64,000 nucleotides of DNA from Streptomyces sp. HNM0575 (GCF_012726265.1 NZ_JAASAG010000001.1:124001-188000), one strand, 5' to 3'; positions 42,282 through 51,074 are shown, numbered from the stretch's first letter. The notes: generated by a model not told the origin, from the sequence alone. A program made the numbers and translations.

Positions 42282-43030
42282 GAGGCACCTCCGGCGGTGG
42301 GAACGTCACGGGAGGCGTCGGCCTGGCGCGGCACGGCGGCCCCGCGCCGCGCACCGGGGCTCCTGCCGGCCGGGGCCTGGCCGATGCCCGCCTTCGCATG
42401 GCGCTCCAGTACGCGCATGCCGCGGGTGAGGACGAAGGCGAGTACGAAGTACATCACCAGGATGATCGTGTAGACGGGGGCGCTCTGCCCGGTCGCGTTG
42501 CGCACCAGCGAGGCGCCGAAGGTGATGTCCGCGACGCCCATGATCGAGACGAGGGCGGTGCCCTTGAGCAGCTCGATCAGCAGGTTGTTCGCGGGCGGGA
42601 TCATCTCGGGCCACGCCTGCGGCAGCACGATCTTGGTGAGCCGCTGCCACGGGCTGAAGCTGAGCGCGATGCCCGCCTCCTGCTGCGCCGGTGCCACGGC
42701 CGCCAGCGCGCCGCGCACGATCTCCGATCCGTACGCGCCGTACGACAGGCCGAGCGCCAGGATCGCCGCCCACATCGGGACGAGCTGCCAGCCGAAGGCG
42801 ACCGGCAGCACGAAGAAGATCCAGAACATCAGCACCAGGGCCGAGGTGCCGCGGAAGATCTCCATATAGGCACCGGAGATGAAGCGCACGGCACGCAGCC
42901 GGTGGGTGCGGGCGACTCCGACCACGAACGCCACGGCGGCGCCGAGGAGGGCGCTGAAGACGGTCAGCTGGACCGTCAGCCAGACGCCCTTCAGCAGGAG
43001 CTCCCACAGACCCCAGGTAAGGTCCGTCAT
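42278..43030 (-). CDS. ehuC: ABC transporter permease (EhuC-like)
   Basis: A 250-residue permease of the His/Glu/Gln/Arg family with five helices, including VWLTVQLTVFSALLGAAVAFV and an EAA loop APAQQEAGIALSFSPWQRLTKIVLPQAWPEMIP. The last about 30 residues after RVLERHAKAG are a basic low-complexity tail. The ATG at 43030 overlaps the binding-protein stop as ATGA. Pairs with the EhuD-like permease. Confidence 0.9.
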   Translation of the reverse strand: MTDLTWGLWELLLKGVWLTVQLTVFSALLGAAVAFVVGVARTHRLRAVRFISGAYMEIFRGTSALVLMFWIFFVLPVAFGWQLVPMWAAILALGLSYGAYGSEIVRGALAAVAPAQQEAGIALSFSPWQRLTKIVLPQAWPEMIPPANNLLIELLKGTALVSIMGVADITFGASLVRNATGQSAPVYTIILVMYFVLAFVLTRGMRVLERHAKAGIGQAPAGRSPGARRGAAVPRQADASRDVPTAGGAS

Positions 43031-43962
43031 TTGCAGCGCTCCTTCGCGGTCTTGGTCGTCATCTCCCGCTCGACGAAGCCGAAGGGCTTCATGACGCGGA
43101 AGAGCTCGCCGCTCTTCTTCATCTTGTGGAGCTCTTCGTTGAAGGCGTCGCGGAGATTGCTCTCGCTCTTGCGGAAGGCGAAGGCTCCCGTGCCGAGGTC
43201 GGGCTTGCCGTCCAGAGTCGGCACGAAGTCGTCGGTGTACTCCGTCTTTCCGCTCTTGGACTGCTTCACCACGTTCCGGACGGTGATCGCGGTGCCCGCG
43301 AAGACGTCCGCGCGGCCTCCCTGGACCTCCAGCAGACCCGCCAGCTGGTCCGGAAGCAGCTTGATCCCGCTCTTCTTGACCCCGGCGTCCACCGCGTAGT
43401 CGATCTCCGCATAGCCGACGCCGGTGGCGAGCTTGGCGCCCTTCTCGGCGATGTCCTTGTAGCTGTGCAGGCCCTTGGGGTTGCCCTTGCGCACGATGAA
43501 GGCGTCCCGCATCTCGTACTCGGGGTCGGCGAAGATCACCTGCTGGCACCGGTCCGGGTTGATGTACATGCCGGCGGCGACCACGTCGAACTGCTGGGAG
43601 TTGAGGCCCGGGATGAGCGAGTTGAACTCGGTGGGCAGCGGCTGCACGTTCTCGATGCCGAGGCGCTTGAAGATGATCCGCGCGATGGCCGGGGAGGAAC
43701 CGGTCAGCTCACCGTTCTCGTCGATGTAGCTGTACGGCTGCTCCCCGGCGATGCCGAGCCTGACGTTTCCTTGTGCCCGCAGTCTCTCCAGCAGACCGCC
43801 CCCGTTTCCGGCTTTGGCGCTGGCCACGCGGCTGCACGCCGTGGTGGTGCCCAGCGTTCCGAGAGCCGCCAGCGATGCCGCACCCGCGAGCATCGAACGG
43901 CGTCCCAGACTTCTGCCGGTATTCCCGGCATTTCCGGTGTTTTTCCCTCGTGGTGGAGCCAT
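43027..43962 (-). CDS. ehuB: ABC transporter substrate-binding lipoprotein (EhuB-like)
   Basis: Extracytoplasmic solute-binding protein of 311 residues, first gene of the uptake operon. The N-terminus has a twin-arginine-like GRRSMLAG and a hydrophobic stretch ending in a lipobox-like T-T-A-C, so it is probably a lipoprotein, perhaps Tat-exported. The family 3 binding fold is clear: NVRLGIAGEQPYSYIDENGELTG, DVVAAGMYINPDRCQQVIFADPEYEM, ADVFAGTAITV. The two-lobed sequence closely resembles EhuB ectoine/hydroxyectoine-binding proteins. No ectoine breakdown genes are in the window, so the ligand could be a related zwitterion. The ATG at 43962 lacks a strong ribosome site. Confidence 0.88.
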   Translation of the reverse strand: MAPPRGKNTGNAGNTGRSLGRRSMLAGAASLAALGTLGTTTACSRVASAKAGNGGGLLERLRAQGNVRLGIAGEQPYSYIDENGELTGSSPAIARIIFKRLGIENVQPLPTEFNSLIPGLNSQQFDVVAAGMYINPDRCQQVIFADPEYEMRDAFIVRKGNPKGLHSYKDIAEKGAKLATGVGYAEIDYAVDAGVKKSGIKLLPDQLAGLLEVQGGRADVFAGTAITVRNVVKQSKSGKTEYTDDFVPTLDGKPDLGTGAFAFRKSESNLRDAFNEELHKMKKSGELFRVMKPFGFVEREMTTKTAKERCK

Positions 43963-44012
43963 GGGCGCGCAGCTACCCAGGCATTCGGAAGATATGCGGA
44001 TCGTTTTCAGCC

Positions 44013-44056
44013 CTTGACCTGCTCGTTGTGGGCTTGACCGCTGCGCCACCATTGAC
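44013..44056. promoter_or_regulatory. three TTGAC(C/A) direct repeats between ehuB and the DUF3830 gene
   Basis: TTGACC (44013), TTGACC (44033) and TTGACA (44051) are spaced 20 and 18 bases apart in the divergent promoter. One may be a -35 box; the regular spacing also fits a regulator binding on one helix face. Confidence 0.4.
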
Positions 44057-44091
44057 ACGTACGAACCACCACTGCACGACCCGGAGGCACG

Positions 44092-44613
44092 ATGGCCGAG
44101 CGGTTCATTGAAGTGTCGTTGGACAAGCGGGGAGTGAGCTGCACGGCGAAGCTGCTCGACGACCGCGCCCCGATCACCTGCGAGGCCGTGTGGAACGCGC
44201 TGCCGCTCGGCGGCGACGTCTACCACGCGAAGTATGCCCGCAACGAGATCTATGCGCTGATCCCGCCGTTCGCTCCCGAGGAGCCGCCCCTCGAGAACCC
44301 GACGATCACCCCGATTCCGGGCGATCTGTGCTATTTCACCTTCACCGACACGCAGTTGAGCACGTCCTCGTACGGCTATGAGGCGGCGGCCGAGCAGCGG
44401 GGCAGCGAGGCCGCCCACGCCACCCGGTCCACCGTGATCGACCTGGCGCTCTTCTACGAGCGCAACAACCTGCTCATCAACGGCGACGCCGGCTGGGTGC
44501 CCGGCATCGTCTGGGGCTCGATCGTCGAGGGCCTCGACGCGATGGCCGAGGCCTGCCAGGACCTGTGGCGGGCTGGCGCGCTCGGCGAGACCCTCAACTT
44601 CCGCAGGGTGTAG
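44092..44613 (+). CDS. DUF3830 family protein (cyclophilin-like fold)
   Basis: A 173-residue protein of the DUF3830 family, thought to have a cyclophilin-like barrel. Recognisable features are the N-terminal GVSCTAKLLDDRAPITCEAVWNALP, the block EIYALIPPF, PIPGDLCYF and the C-terminal NGDAGWVPGIVWGSIVEGL. Function unknown; the family commonly sits beside Asp/Glu racemase-like genes and amino-acid-type ABC transporters, as here. The ATG at 44092 follows GGAGG. It diverges from ehuB. Confidence 0.88.
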   Translation: MAERFIEVSLDKRGVSCTAKLLDDRAPITCEAVWNALPLGGDVYHAKYARNEIYALIPPFAPEEPPLENPTITPIPGDLCYFTFTDTQLSTSSYGYEAAAEQRGSEAAHATRSTVIDLALFYERNNLLINGDAGWVPGIVWGSIVEGLDAMAEACQDLWRAGALGETLNFRRV

Positions 44614-44615
44614 GG

Positions 44616-44641
44616 GGGTTCGGCCCGGCCGGGCCGAACCC
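44616..44641. terminator. terminator after the DUF3830 gene
   Basis: A perfect 26-base palindrome with arm GGGTTCGGCCCGG, three bases after the stop. In RNA it would fold with a small loop. Confidence 0.7.
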
Positions 44642-44651
44642 ACGCGCCATG

Positions 44652-44687
44652 CCGGCCCCGCCGGACCGCCCGGTCCGCCGGGGCCGG
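44652..44687. terminator. terminator after the amidase gene
   Basis: CCGGCCCCGCCGGACC pairs with GGTCCGCCGGGGCCGG with one mismatch and a four-base loop, seven bases past the amidase stop in its direction. Confidence 0.7.
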
Positions 44688-44693
44688 CCGCGG

Positions 44694-46106
44694 TCACTCC
44701 GACCCGGCGAGGGCGGGGGCCGGCAGGTCCGCGGCCCCCGCCTCGTACAGCGCGTGCGAGGCCCGCAGCACGAGGTCGTCCCGGTGGCGTGCGGCCACCA
44801 GCTGCACGCCCATCGGCAGCCCGTCCCCGTCCAGCCCGCAGGGCACCGACGCGGCGGGCTGCTGCGTCAGGTTGAACGGGTAGGTGAACGGCGTCCACTG
44901 CGTCCACCGCCGGTACCCGGAGCCCTCCGGCACCTCCACGCCGGCCTCGAACGCCGTGCGCGGAATGGTCGGCGTCACCAGCAGGTCGTACGTCTCGTGG
45001 AAGAGGCCCATGCGCTTGCCCAGCGCCATCCGTACGTCCACGGCGGCCAGATAGTCGAGGGCGCTGCGCGCGGCCCCGTCCTCCGAGACCTCCCGCAGAC
45101 CCGGGTCCATGGCCTCGCGCTGCTCCTCGGTGAAGTGCTGGGTGACGCGCGCGGCTCCCGCGAACCACAGGGAGTGGAAGGCCTCGATCGGGTCGTCGAA
45201 GCCGGGGTCGGTCTCCTCGACCACCGCACCCAACTCCTCCAGCCGCTCCACCGAGCGCCGCACCGCGGCGGCGACCGCGGGCTCGACCTCGACCCGGCCG
45301 CCGAAGTCCGGCGAGTACGCGACGCGCAGCCCGCGCACCCCGTCCTTCACCGCCTCGCGGAAACTGCCTTGCGGCGGCGCGAGTTGCGACCAGTCGCGGG
45401 CGTCCGGCGCCGAGATCACATCCATCAGCAGCGCCGCGTCCGCCGCGTCCCGGGTCATCGGGCCCACGTGCGCGAGGGTGCCGAAGGCGCTCGCGGGATA
45501 GATCGGCACCCTGCCGTACGTCGGCTTGAGGGCGAAGATCCCGCAGAAGGCGGCGGGGATGCGCACCGAACCGCCCGCGTCCGTGCCGAGGGTGAGCGGG
45601 CCCGCGCCGAGCGCCACCGCGGCCGAGCCGCCGCCGCTGGAGCCCCCGGCCGTACGGGAGACGTCGTACGGATTGCGGGTCACGCCGTGCCGGGGGCTGT
45701 CCGTCACGCCCTTCCAGCCGAACTCGGGCGTCGTGGTCTTGCCGACGAAGACTGCCCCCGCCTCCCGCATGCGCGCGACCGACGGGGCGTCCTCCTCCCA
45801 AGGGCCGTCCGCCGAGGAGGACCAGGAGCCGCGGAGCGTGGGACCGCCGCGCAGCAGCAGGATGTCCTTCACCGTCACCGGCACGCCTTCGAGCGGGCCC
45901 TGCGGTTCGCCACGGCGCCAGCGCTCCGCGGACTCGTGGGCCTGGGCGAGCGCGGTGTCGTGGTCGATCCGTACGAAGGCGTTGACATGGGGCTGCACCT
46001 TCTCGGCCTGTTCCAGCGCGGCGCGGGTGGCCTCGACGGGGGAGAGGTCTCCGCTGCTGAATCCGTCGAGGAGCCGTACGGCGGTGAGGCTGCTGAGATC
46101 CGACAT
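44694..46106 (-). CDS. amidase signature family hydrolase
   Basis: A 470-residue amidase. The Ser-cisSer-Lys triad is complete: Lys80 in VPVTVKD, cis-Ser in AGGSSGGGS (156-157) and nucleophile Ser180 in GTDAGGSVRIPAAFCG. The length is standard for bacterial amidases, with no signal peptide. It may hydrolyse an amide derived from the solute brought in by the ehu-like transporter. It faces the DUF3830 gene tail to tail and follows the dehydrogenase gene on the same strand after 294 bases of sequence with GAGGTC/GGCGAGG repeats. The ligand cannot be predicted. Confidence 0.93.
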   Translation of the reverse strand: MSDLSSLTAVRLLDGFSSGDLSPVEATRAALEQAEKVQPHVNAFVRIDHDTALAQAHESAERWRRGEPQGPLEGVPVTVKDILLLRGGPTLRGSWSSSADGPWEEDAPSVARMREAGAVFVGKTTTPEFGWKGVTDSPRHGVTRNPYDVSRTAGGSSGGGSAAVALGAGPLTLGTDAGGSVRIPAAFCGIFALKPTYGRVPIYPASAFGTLAHVGPMTRDAADAALLMDVISAPDARDWSQLAPPQGSFREAVKDGVRGLRVAYSPDFGGRVEVEPAVAAAVRRSVERLEELGAVVEETDPGFDDPIEAFHSLWFAGAARVTQHFTEEQREAMDPGLREVSEDGAARSALDYLAAVDVRMALGKRMGLFHETYDLLVTPTIPRTAFEAGVEVPEGSGYRRWTQWTPFTYPFNLTQQPAASVPCGLDGDGLPMGVQLVAARHRDDLVLRASHALYEAGAADLPAPALAGSE

Positions 46107-46400
46107 GGGTGCCTTTCAAGTCGTGGCCGGATGGCCGGGGTTGCCGGATGGCCGGCGGGTCCCGCGGCGTGGACGCCGCCGCGGTGCCCGTCGGACGGAT
46201 CGGGAGAGGAGAGGCGGCCCTCGCGGAACCGGCGGGCGGTACCGCGAGGACCGCCGGGGCCCTCGGGGCCGTCATGGGACGCCACTGAGAGGTCAGGGAA
46301 AGTGAGAGGTCGGGCGAGGCGAGGTCAGGGAGAGGAGAGGCCGAGGCGAGGAGAGGTCGGGGGAGCGGGACGGTTCGATCAGGGTGCGCGGCCGGGGCGC
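46107..46400. repeat. GAGAGGTC-type degenerate repeats upstream of the amidase gene
   Basis: Between 46286 and 46365 the plus strand repeats GAGAGGTC, GGCGAGGC and GAGGTCAGGGA-type words. The rest of this 294-base gap is GC-rich with no recognised gene. Confidence 0.45.
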
Positions 46401-47366
46401 TCAGGTCGAGGGGACGTAGCCGAGGTCCTTGTCGACCACGTTCAGCAGGGGCTCCCCTGCCTCCCAGCGGTCGAAGTTGTCGAGGAACTGCTCGGCGAGG
46501 TCGTCCCGCCACCCGATCGTGTCCCCGCTCATGTGCGGGGAGACCAGCAGCCCGGGCACGTCCCACAGTTCGCTGTCCCCGTCGAGCGGCTCCTGGGCGA
46601 AGACGTCCAGCGCCGCACCCGCGATCCGGCGGCCGGTGAGCGCGGCCACCAGGTCCCGCTCGACGACGTGCTGTCCGCGCCCGACGTTGATGAAGTGCGC
46701 GCCCGGCTTCATGCGCGCGAAGGCCGAGGCGTCGAAGAGCCCGCGGGTGGACTCGGTGAGCGGTGCGACGCACACGACCCAGTCGGCCTCGCCGAGCAGC
46801 CCGTCCAGCGCGCCGTTGCCGTGGACGCGTCCGAAATCCGGGTCCTGGGCACGTTCCGTACGGCCGACGAGGTCGACGGAGACGCCGAGCGCCTGGAGCG
46901 TGCGGCCGACAGTTCTTCCAATTGGTCCAGACCCTACGACAACGGCTCGGGAGCCGCTTACCCTTTTTGTCTCCCGGTGCTTCCATCGACGTTGCCGCTG
47001 CAATTCCCAGCTGCCCCGGAAATCCTTGGCCATGGCTAGAACGAGGCCCGCCACGTATTCGGCGATGGGCTGATCGAAGACCCCTCTCGCGTTTGTGACG
47101 ACCGTCTCAGGAGAAGCAGCAAGCTCCGGCAGCAGACGGTCGACTCCGGCGCTCGGGGTGTGCACCCAGCCGGGCCGCCTTCCGGGCCCCGGCCACGCGT
47201 GCCGGACGGCGTCCGAGAGGAAGTCCCACACGAGCAGTACGTCGGCCTCGGGTAGCCTCTCCACCAGGCCTTTCTCATCTGTGTGCACCACGCGGGCACG
47301 GCCCGCGAGCCGGTCGAGCCGGGGCAGTGGATCGTCGTCGAGGACGAGGAGTACGGGCTGGGTCAT
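46401..47366 (-). CDS. D-isomer-specific 2-hydroxyacid dehydrogenase
   Basis: A 321-residue NAD(P)-dependent dehydrogenase. The catalytic trio is present: Arg in FINVGRGQHVV (the family's VNxxRG block), Glu in DVFAQEPLD and His in VSPHMSGDT. The nucleotide motif is VVVGSGPIGRTVGRTLQALG. After the Rossmann strand the sequence VDLVGRTERA suggests NADP use, as in GhrA/glyoxylate reductase relatives. The stretch 46905-47110 has noticeably lower GC and different codon use from the flanks. The ATG at 47366 opens the fold. It diverges from the first racemase-like gene across a low-GC promoter region. Confidence 0.92.
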   Translation of the reverse strand: MTQPVLLVLDDDPLPRLDRLAGRARVVHTDEKGLVERLPEADVLLVWDFLSDAVRHAWPGPGRRPGWVHTPSAGVDRLLPELAASPETVVTNARGVFDQPIAEYVAGLVLAMAKDFRGSWELQRQRRWKHRETKRVSGSRAVVVGSGPIGRTVGRTLQALGVSVDLVGRTERAQDPDFGRVHGNGALDGLLGEADWVVCVAPLTESTRGLFDASAFARMKPGAHFINVGRGQHVVERDLVAALTGRRIAGAALDVFAQEPLDGDSELWDVPGLLVSPHMSGDTIGWRDDLAEQFLDNFDRWEAGEPLLNVVDKDLGYVPST

Positions 47367-47452
47367 CGGCAGGAAACCACTTCGTAACGGCGGTGCGGTG
47401 GACTGTGCGGAACGGCTCGAATCCAGGGCGCCAAGTTGGCGTAGATGCAAGG

Positions 47453-47490
47453 ATTGACCACGGTAGGTAGCGCGAACTACGGTCGTCAAT
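47453..47490. promoter_or_regulatory. inverted repeat in the dehydrogenase / isomerase promoter region
   Basis: ATTGACCACGGTAG (47453-47466) and the reverse-complement arm CTACGGTCGTCAAT (47477-47490) match in 12 of 14 positions with a 10-base spacer. The TTGAC/GTCAA ends resemble those upstream of the IclR gene and ehuB. Confidence 0.45.
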
Positions 47491-47580
47491 GAAGGCATCT
47501 GTCCCGGCGTTCCGGCTAATGACCGGCTTTCATTTTTCCTTTTGGCCGTAGGCCACCCCTCCGTTCTTTGGGGCTCACCC

Positions 47581-48582
47581 ATGGATGTCTCCTTCCTCGG
47601 CGGACCGCAGCCACAACGCGGTGTCGGAATCGTCGCCCCGTTCGACTTCGCACTCGACCGCGAGCTGTGGCGTTGGGTGCCGGACGATGTGTCTCTGCAC
47701 CTCACCCGAACCCCTTTTGTGCCGGTCGAGGTGAGTCTCGATCAGGCCCGCCTCGTCAGTGAGCACGCGACGCTCCGCGAGGGCGTCCAGGCCCTGTGCG
47801 CCGTGGCCCCCGAAGTGGTGGCCTACGCGTGCACGTCGGGCAGTTTCGTCGGCGGCACCGTCGGCGAGTCCTCCATGACCGCGGCCATGGAGGACGCCGG
47901 CGAGATGCCCTCGCTGACCACCTCCGGAGCGCTGCTGGCGGCGCTTCAGGAGATCGGCGCCCGGCGCGTTGCCGTCGTCACCCCCTATACGAAGTCGGTC
48001 ACCGACTCGCTGGAGGACTTCCTCGGCGAGGCGGGCATCGCGGTCACCGGTCGCAGCTATCTCGGGCTGACGCGGGAGATCTGGCGGGTGCCCTACCGGG
48101 ACGTCGTGGACATGGCCCGCGACGCCGTCGCCGGCGACGCCCCGGACGCCCTGTTCATCAGCTGCACCAACCTGCCGACGTACGACGTCATCCCGCAGCT
48201 GGAGGCGGAGCTGCGCATGCCGGTGCTCTCGGCGAACCAGGTCACGCTCTGGGAAGCGCTGCGCCGCATCGGCAAGGAGGCGGTGGGCCCGTACCAGGCG
48301 CTGGTCGACCCGGTGGCCCGCCGCGGTCCCGCGGCGATGGCCGCGTCGTCGACGCTGCCGGTCAGCAGGCCCGAGGAGCCGGCGGAACCGGCCGCTGCGG
48401 CCGGGCCCGTCGAATCGGTCGAGTCGCTGGAGCCCGCGGAGCCGGCGGTGCTGCCCGTCGAGCCGGAGGCTGCGCTGGCGAGCGCGGGCACCGAGAGCGG
48501 CGAGCCGCTGGAGGGGTACGACCAGGGCTTCGCCTCCGGCCATACGGACGAGTGGGGCGGCGGCAGCCAGCCGCCGGTGTGA
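47581..48582 (+). CDS. Asp/Glu racemase superfamily protein (maleate isomerase/AMDase-like), two-Cys type
   Basis: A 333-residue enzyme of the superfamily that includes maleate cis-trans isomerase, arylmalonate decarboxylase, glutamate racemase and EutA. Both active-site cysteines are present: Cys84 in VVAYACTSGSFVGG and Cys195 in ALFISCTNLPTYDV. Residues 1-255 form the two-lobed fold; the last about 75 residues are a Glu/Pro/Ala/Ser low-complexity tail (ESVESLEPAEPAV). The two-Cys pattern fits maleate isomerase or EutA-like proteins. The ATG at 47581 has GGGG nearby. It lies upstream of a second family member. Confidence 0.87.
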   Translation: MDVSFLGGPQPQRGVGIVAPFDFALDRELWRWVPDDVSLHLTRTPFVPVEVSLDQARLVSEHATLREGVQALCAVAPEVVAYACTSGSFVGGTVGESSMTAAMEDAGEMPSLTTSGALLAALQEIGARRVAVVTPYTKSVTDSLEDFLGEAGIAVTGRSYLGLTREIWRVPYRDVVDMARDAVAGDAPDALFISCTNLPTYDVIPQLEAELRMPVLSANQVTLWEALRRIGKEAVGPYQALVDPVARRGPAAMAASSTLPVSRPEEPAEPAAAAGPVESVESLEPAEPAVLPVEPEAALASAGTESGEPLEGYDQGFASGHTDEWGGGSQPPV

Positions 48583-48928
48583 TCTCCGCCCGTGTGAGAT
48601 GCGGCACCCCGCCTCCGCGGGGTGCACTACCGACAACCAGGCGCCGGGCGGAGAGTCCGGCGCCGTTCCGTGCCCGCGGCCCCTTCCCGTACGTCCGTGC
48701 GTGATCGCGCGCACGGATACACGGCCGGGGGCGTGAGCCACACTCGGCAGGGCGTGGGACGAACGGCGCCGGGCGGCACACCAACGGGCATATACGGCAC
48801 GTACGAAGCGCTCCGCCCCGAGTTCCGGACCGGCCCCGCCCCGGCTGGGATCGAGAGCCCGAGACCAGACCCAGAACCAGAACCAGAACCGGACCCCAGC
48901 ACATCCGACGACGCTTCAGGAGGCGTAG
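48583..48928. other. region between the two racemase-like genes
   Basis: A 346-base gap with a hairpin at 48604-48625 and a short tandem repeat of CCAGAA (about 48866-48893). No gene was recognised; the second gene may have its own promoter here. Confidence 0.5.
48604..48625. terminator. hairpin after the first racemase-like gene
   Basis: A perfect nine-base stem GCACCCCGC / GCGGGGTGC with loop CTCC, 22 bases after the stop. Confidence 0.65.
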
Positions 48929-49672
48929 ATGGCAGACGCGGCAGCACAGTCGCAGGCGGTGGGATTCCTCTACCCGGGCTTCTCGGCGGAGGACGACTAC
49001 CCGCGGCTTGAGCGAATCCTCTCGGACGCCGGCGCGGACGTCCGGCTGCCGCTCGTGCACACCGACATCGGCGAGGACGCCCACCGTGCTGACGCCCTGC
49101 TGGAGATGGGCTCGGCGAAGCGTCTCGCCGCGAAGGTCGAAGAGGTCAAGGAGTACGGCGTCCAGGCCGTCGTGTGGGCGTGCACCAGCGCCAGCTTCGT
49201 CTTCGGCTGGGAGGGCGCGCACGAGCAGGTGCGCGAGCTGTCCGCCACGGCCGGGCTGCCCGCGTCCAGCACGTCCTTCGCCTTCGCCCATGCCGTACGG
49301 GCGCTGGCCGCGGAGCGCGTCGCCATCGCCGCGACCTACCCGGAGGACGTCGGCGAGCTGTTCACCGCCTTCCTCAAGGCGGCCGGAAGCGAGGTCGTCT
49401 CGATGCGCGGCAGCGGCATCATCACCGCCGCCGAGGTGGGCACCTGGGGCAAGGACGAGGTGCTGGCCCTCGCCCGCGGCGGCGACCACCCCGAGGCGCA
49501 GGCCGTGCTGCTGCCGGACACCGCGCTGCACAGCGCCGCGTGGATCGAGGACGTCGAGGACGCCCTGGGCAAGCCGGTGCTCACCGCGAACCAGGTCACC
49601 GCCTGGGAGGGCCTGCGGCTGCTGGACGTCTCGGTGCGCTGCCCGGCGCTGGGCACGCTCTTCACGGCCTGA
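48929..49672 (+). CDS. Asp/Glu racemase superfamily protein, Cys/Asp type
   Basis: A 247-residue paralogue of the preceding gene without its tail. The first catalytic position is kept as Cys85 in VVWACTSASFVFGW, but the second position is Asp197 in VLLPDTALHS where the neighbour has Cys195 (FISCTNLPT). This dyad differs from maleate isomerase (Cys/Cys) and from arylmalonate decarboxylase (Gly/Cys), so the chemistry may differ. The rest of the fold, including TANQVTAWEGLRLL at the C-terminus, is intact. The ATG at 48929 follows AGGAGG. Confidence 0.87.
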   Translation: MADAAAQSQAVGFLYPGFSAEDDYPRLERILSDAGADVRLPLVHTDIGEDAHRADALLEMGSAKRLAAKVEEVKEYGVQAVVWACTSASFVFGWEGAHEQVRELSATAGLPASSTSFAFAHAVRALAAERVAIAATYPEDVGELFTAFLKAAGSEVVSMRGSGIITAAEVGTWGKDEVLALARGGDHPEAQAVLLPDTALHSAAWIEDVEDALGKPVLTANQVTAWEGLRLLDVSVRCPALGTLFTA

Positions 49673-49798
49673 TCACGGCCTGATCCGGCCCGGGGCGCCG
49701 CGCCAGAACCGGCAGTCCGGGAAGAGAACGGGAAGAGAAAGGTGCCGCCCGCCGTTGACGCCGCTGGACGTACCACCAGCGAGCGGAGGGCGGCACCC

Positions 49799-50959
49799 GT
49801 GAACGAGGGCAACGCCACAGGCGGCAGCGCGGCGAGCGACGGGACCGGCGACGGCACCCGGGCCGGTGCCGGGAACGGCGCAGGATACACGGAGCACGGC
49901 CCCGGCGACGGTATCCGCGGCGAGACGAGGGGCTCCGCCCCCGTACCGCTGTCGGTCCTGGACCTGGCGAACGTCGGCACCGGCTTCACCTCGCGTGACG
50001 CGCTGCTCGCCACCGTCGAGACCGCGCGCCTCGCCGAGCGGCGCGGCTTCACCCGCTACTGGGTCGCCGAGCACCACTCCATGCCGGGCGTCGCCAGCTC
50101 CTCGCCGGCCGTGATCCTCTCCCACCTCGCCGCCCGTACCGACCGCATCCGGCTCGGCTCGGGCGGCGTGATGCTGCCCAACCACGCACCGCTCGTCGTC
50201 GCCGAGCAGTTCGGCACCCTGGAGGCGCTGGCCCCCGGCCGAGTCGACCTCGGGCTCGGACGTGCGCCCGGCACCGACGGCGCGACGGCCGCGGCGCTGC
50301 GCCGTACGGACCACCTCCGCGAGGGCGCGGACGAATTCCCGCAGCAGCTCGCCGAGTTGATCCGCTTCCTCGACGGCAGTTTTCCCGACGGACACCGCTA
50401 CTCCCGTATCCACGCGGTGCCGGGCCCGGTGCAGGGCGAGGTCTCCAGGCCGCCGGTGTGGCTGCTCGGCTCGTCCGGTTTCAGCGCCGAACTCGCGGGC
50501 CGGCTGGGCCTGCCGTTCGCTTTCGCACACCACTTCTCTTCCCGCAACACCCTGCCCGCGCTGGACCTCTACCGCGAGAGCTTCACCCCCTCCGCCGTAC
50601 TGGACGAGCCGTACGCGCTGATCGGCGCCGCCGCCCTCGCCGCCGACGACGAGGCGCAGGCCCGCCGGCAGGTGCTCAGCGGTGCCCTGGCCATGCTGCG
50701 GCTGCGCACGGGACGGCCCGGTCTGGTGCCCACGCCGGAGGAGGCGGAGGCGTACCCCTTCAGCTCGGCCGAGCGCGACTTCGTGGACAGCTGGCTGGCC
50801 AACGTCACCCACGGCACGCCGGATGCCGTACGCGACGGGCTCGACGCCCTCGTCAAGCGCACCGGCGCGGACGAGCTGATGCTCACGGCCAATGTGCACA
50901 CGCCCGCGGCCCGTGTCCGTTCCTACGAACTGATCGCGGACGCCTACGAGTTGCCGTGA
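49799..50959 (+). CDS. LLM class flavin-dependent oxidoreductase
   Basis: A 386-residue flavin monooxygenase/oxidoreductase of the bacterial luciferase-like family. Core blocks: VPLSVLDLANVGTG, RYWVAEHHSMPGVASSSPAV, IRLGSGGVMLPNH, VAEQFGTLEALAPGRVDLGLGRAPGTD and PPVWLLGSSGFSAELAGRLGLPFAFAHHF, which place it in the group-1, MsnO8-like branch. About 45 N-terminal residues are Gly/Thr-rich and disordered. The GTG at 49799 follows GGAGGG; a GTG at 49742 is less well placed. FMNH2-dependent oxidation of an unknown substrate is expected. It is downstream of the racemase-like genes on the same strand. Confidence 0.9.
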   Translation: MNEGNATGGSAASDGTGDGTRAGAGNGAGYTEHGPGDGIRGETRGSAPVPLSVLDLANVGTGFTSRDALLATVETARLAERRGFTRYWVAEHHSMPGVASSSPAVILSHLAARTDRIRLGSGGVMLPNHAPLVVAEQFGTLEALAPGRVDLGLGRAPGTDGATAAALRRTDHLREGADEFPQQLAELIRFLDGSFPDGHRYSRIHAVPGPVQGEVSRPPVWLLGSSGFSAELAGRLGLPFAFAHHFSSRNTLPALDLYRESFTPSAVLDEPYALIGAAALAADDEAQARRQVLSGALAMLRLRTGRPGLVPTPEEAEAYPFSSAERDFVDSWLANVTHGTPDAVRDGLDALVKRTGADELMLTANVHTPAARVRSYELIADAYELP

Positions 50960-51042
50960 CCGCGGGGACGGGCGCCCCGGCCGGGCCCGGTCCTTACCGG
51001 AACCCCGTGCCCGGGCCGCGCCCGTCCGTACGGCCCCCGTAC

Positions 51043-51074
51043 GGCCGCCGCCGGAAGGGGAAGCGGCGGCGGCC
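51043..51074. terminator. terminator between LLM and GGDEF/EAL genes
   Basis: GGCCGCCGCC pairs perfectly with GGCGGCGGCC around a 12-base loop, between convergent genes. Confidence 0.65.

Noticed and set aside
46920..46935. TTGGTCCAGACCCTA resembling a DasR element
   Set aside because: It lies inside the dehydrogenase coding region, not near a start, and encodes part of the Rossmann region, so it is probably chance.
43027..46986. A 1319-codon open frame on the minus strand
   Set aside because: Only its last 311 codons are the EhuB-like gene. The rest runs antisense or out of frame across the DUF3830 and amidase genes and has typical high-GC shadow composition.
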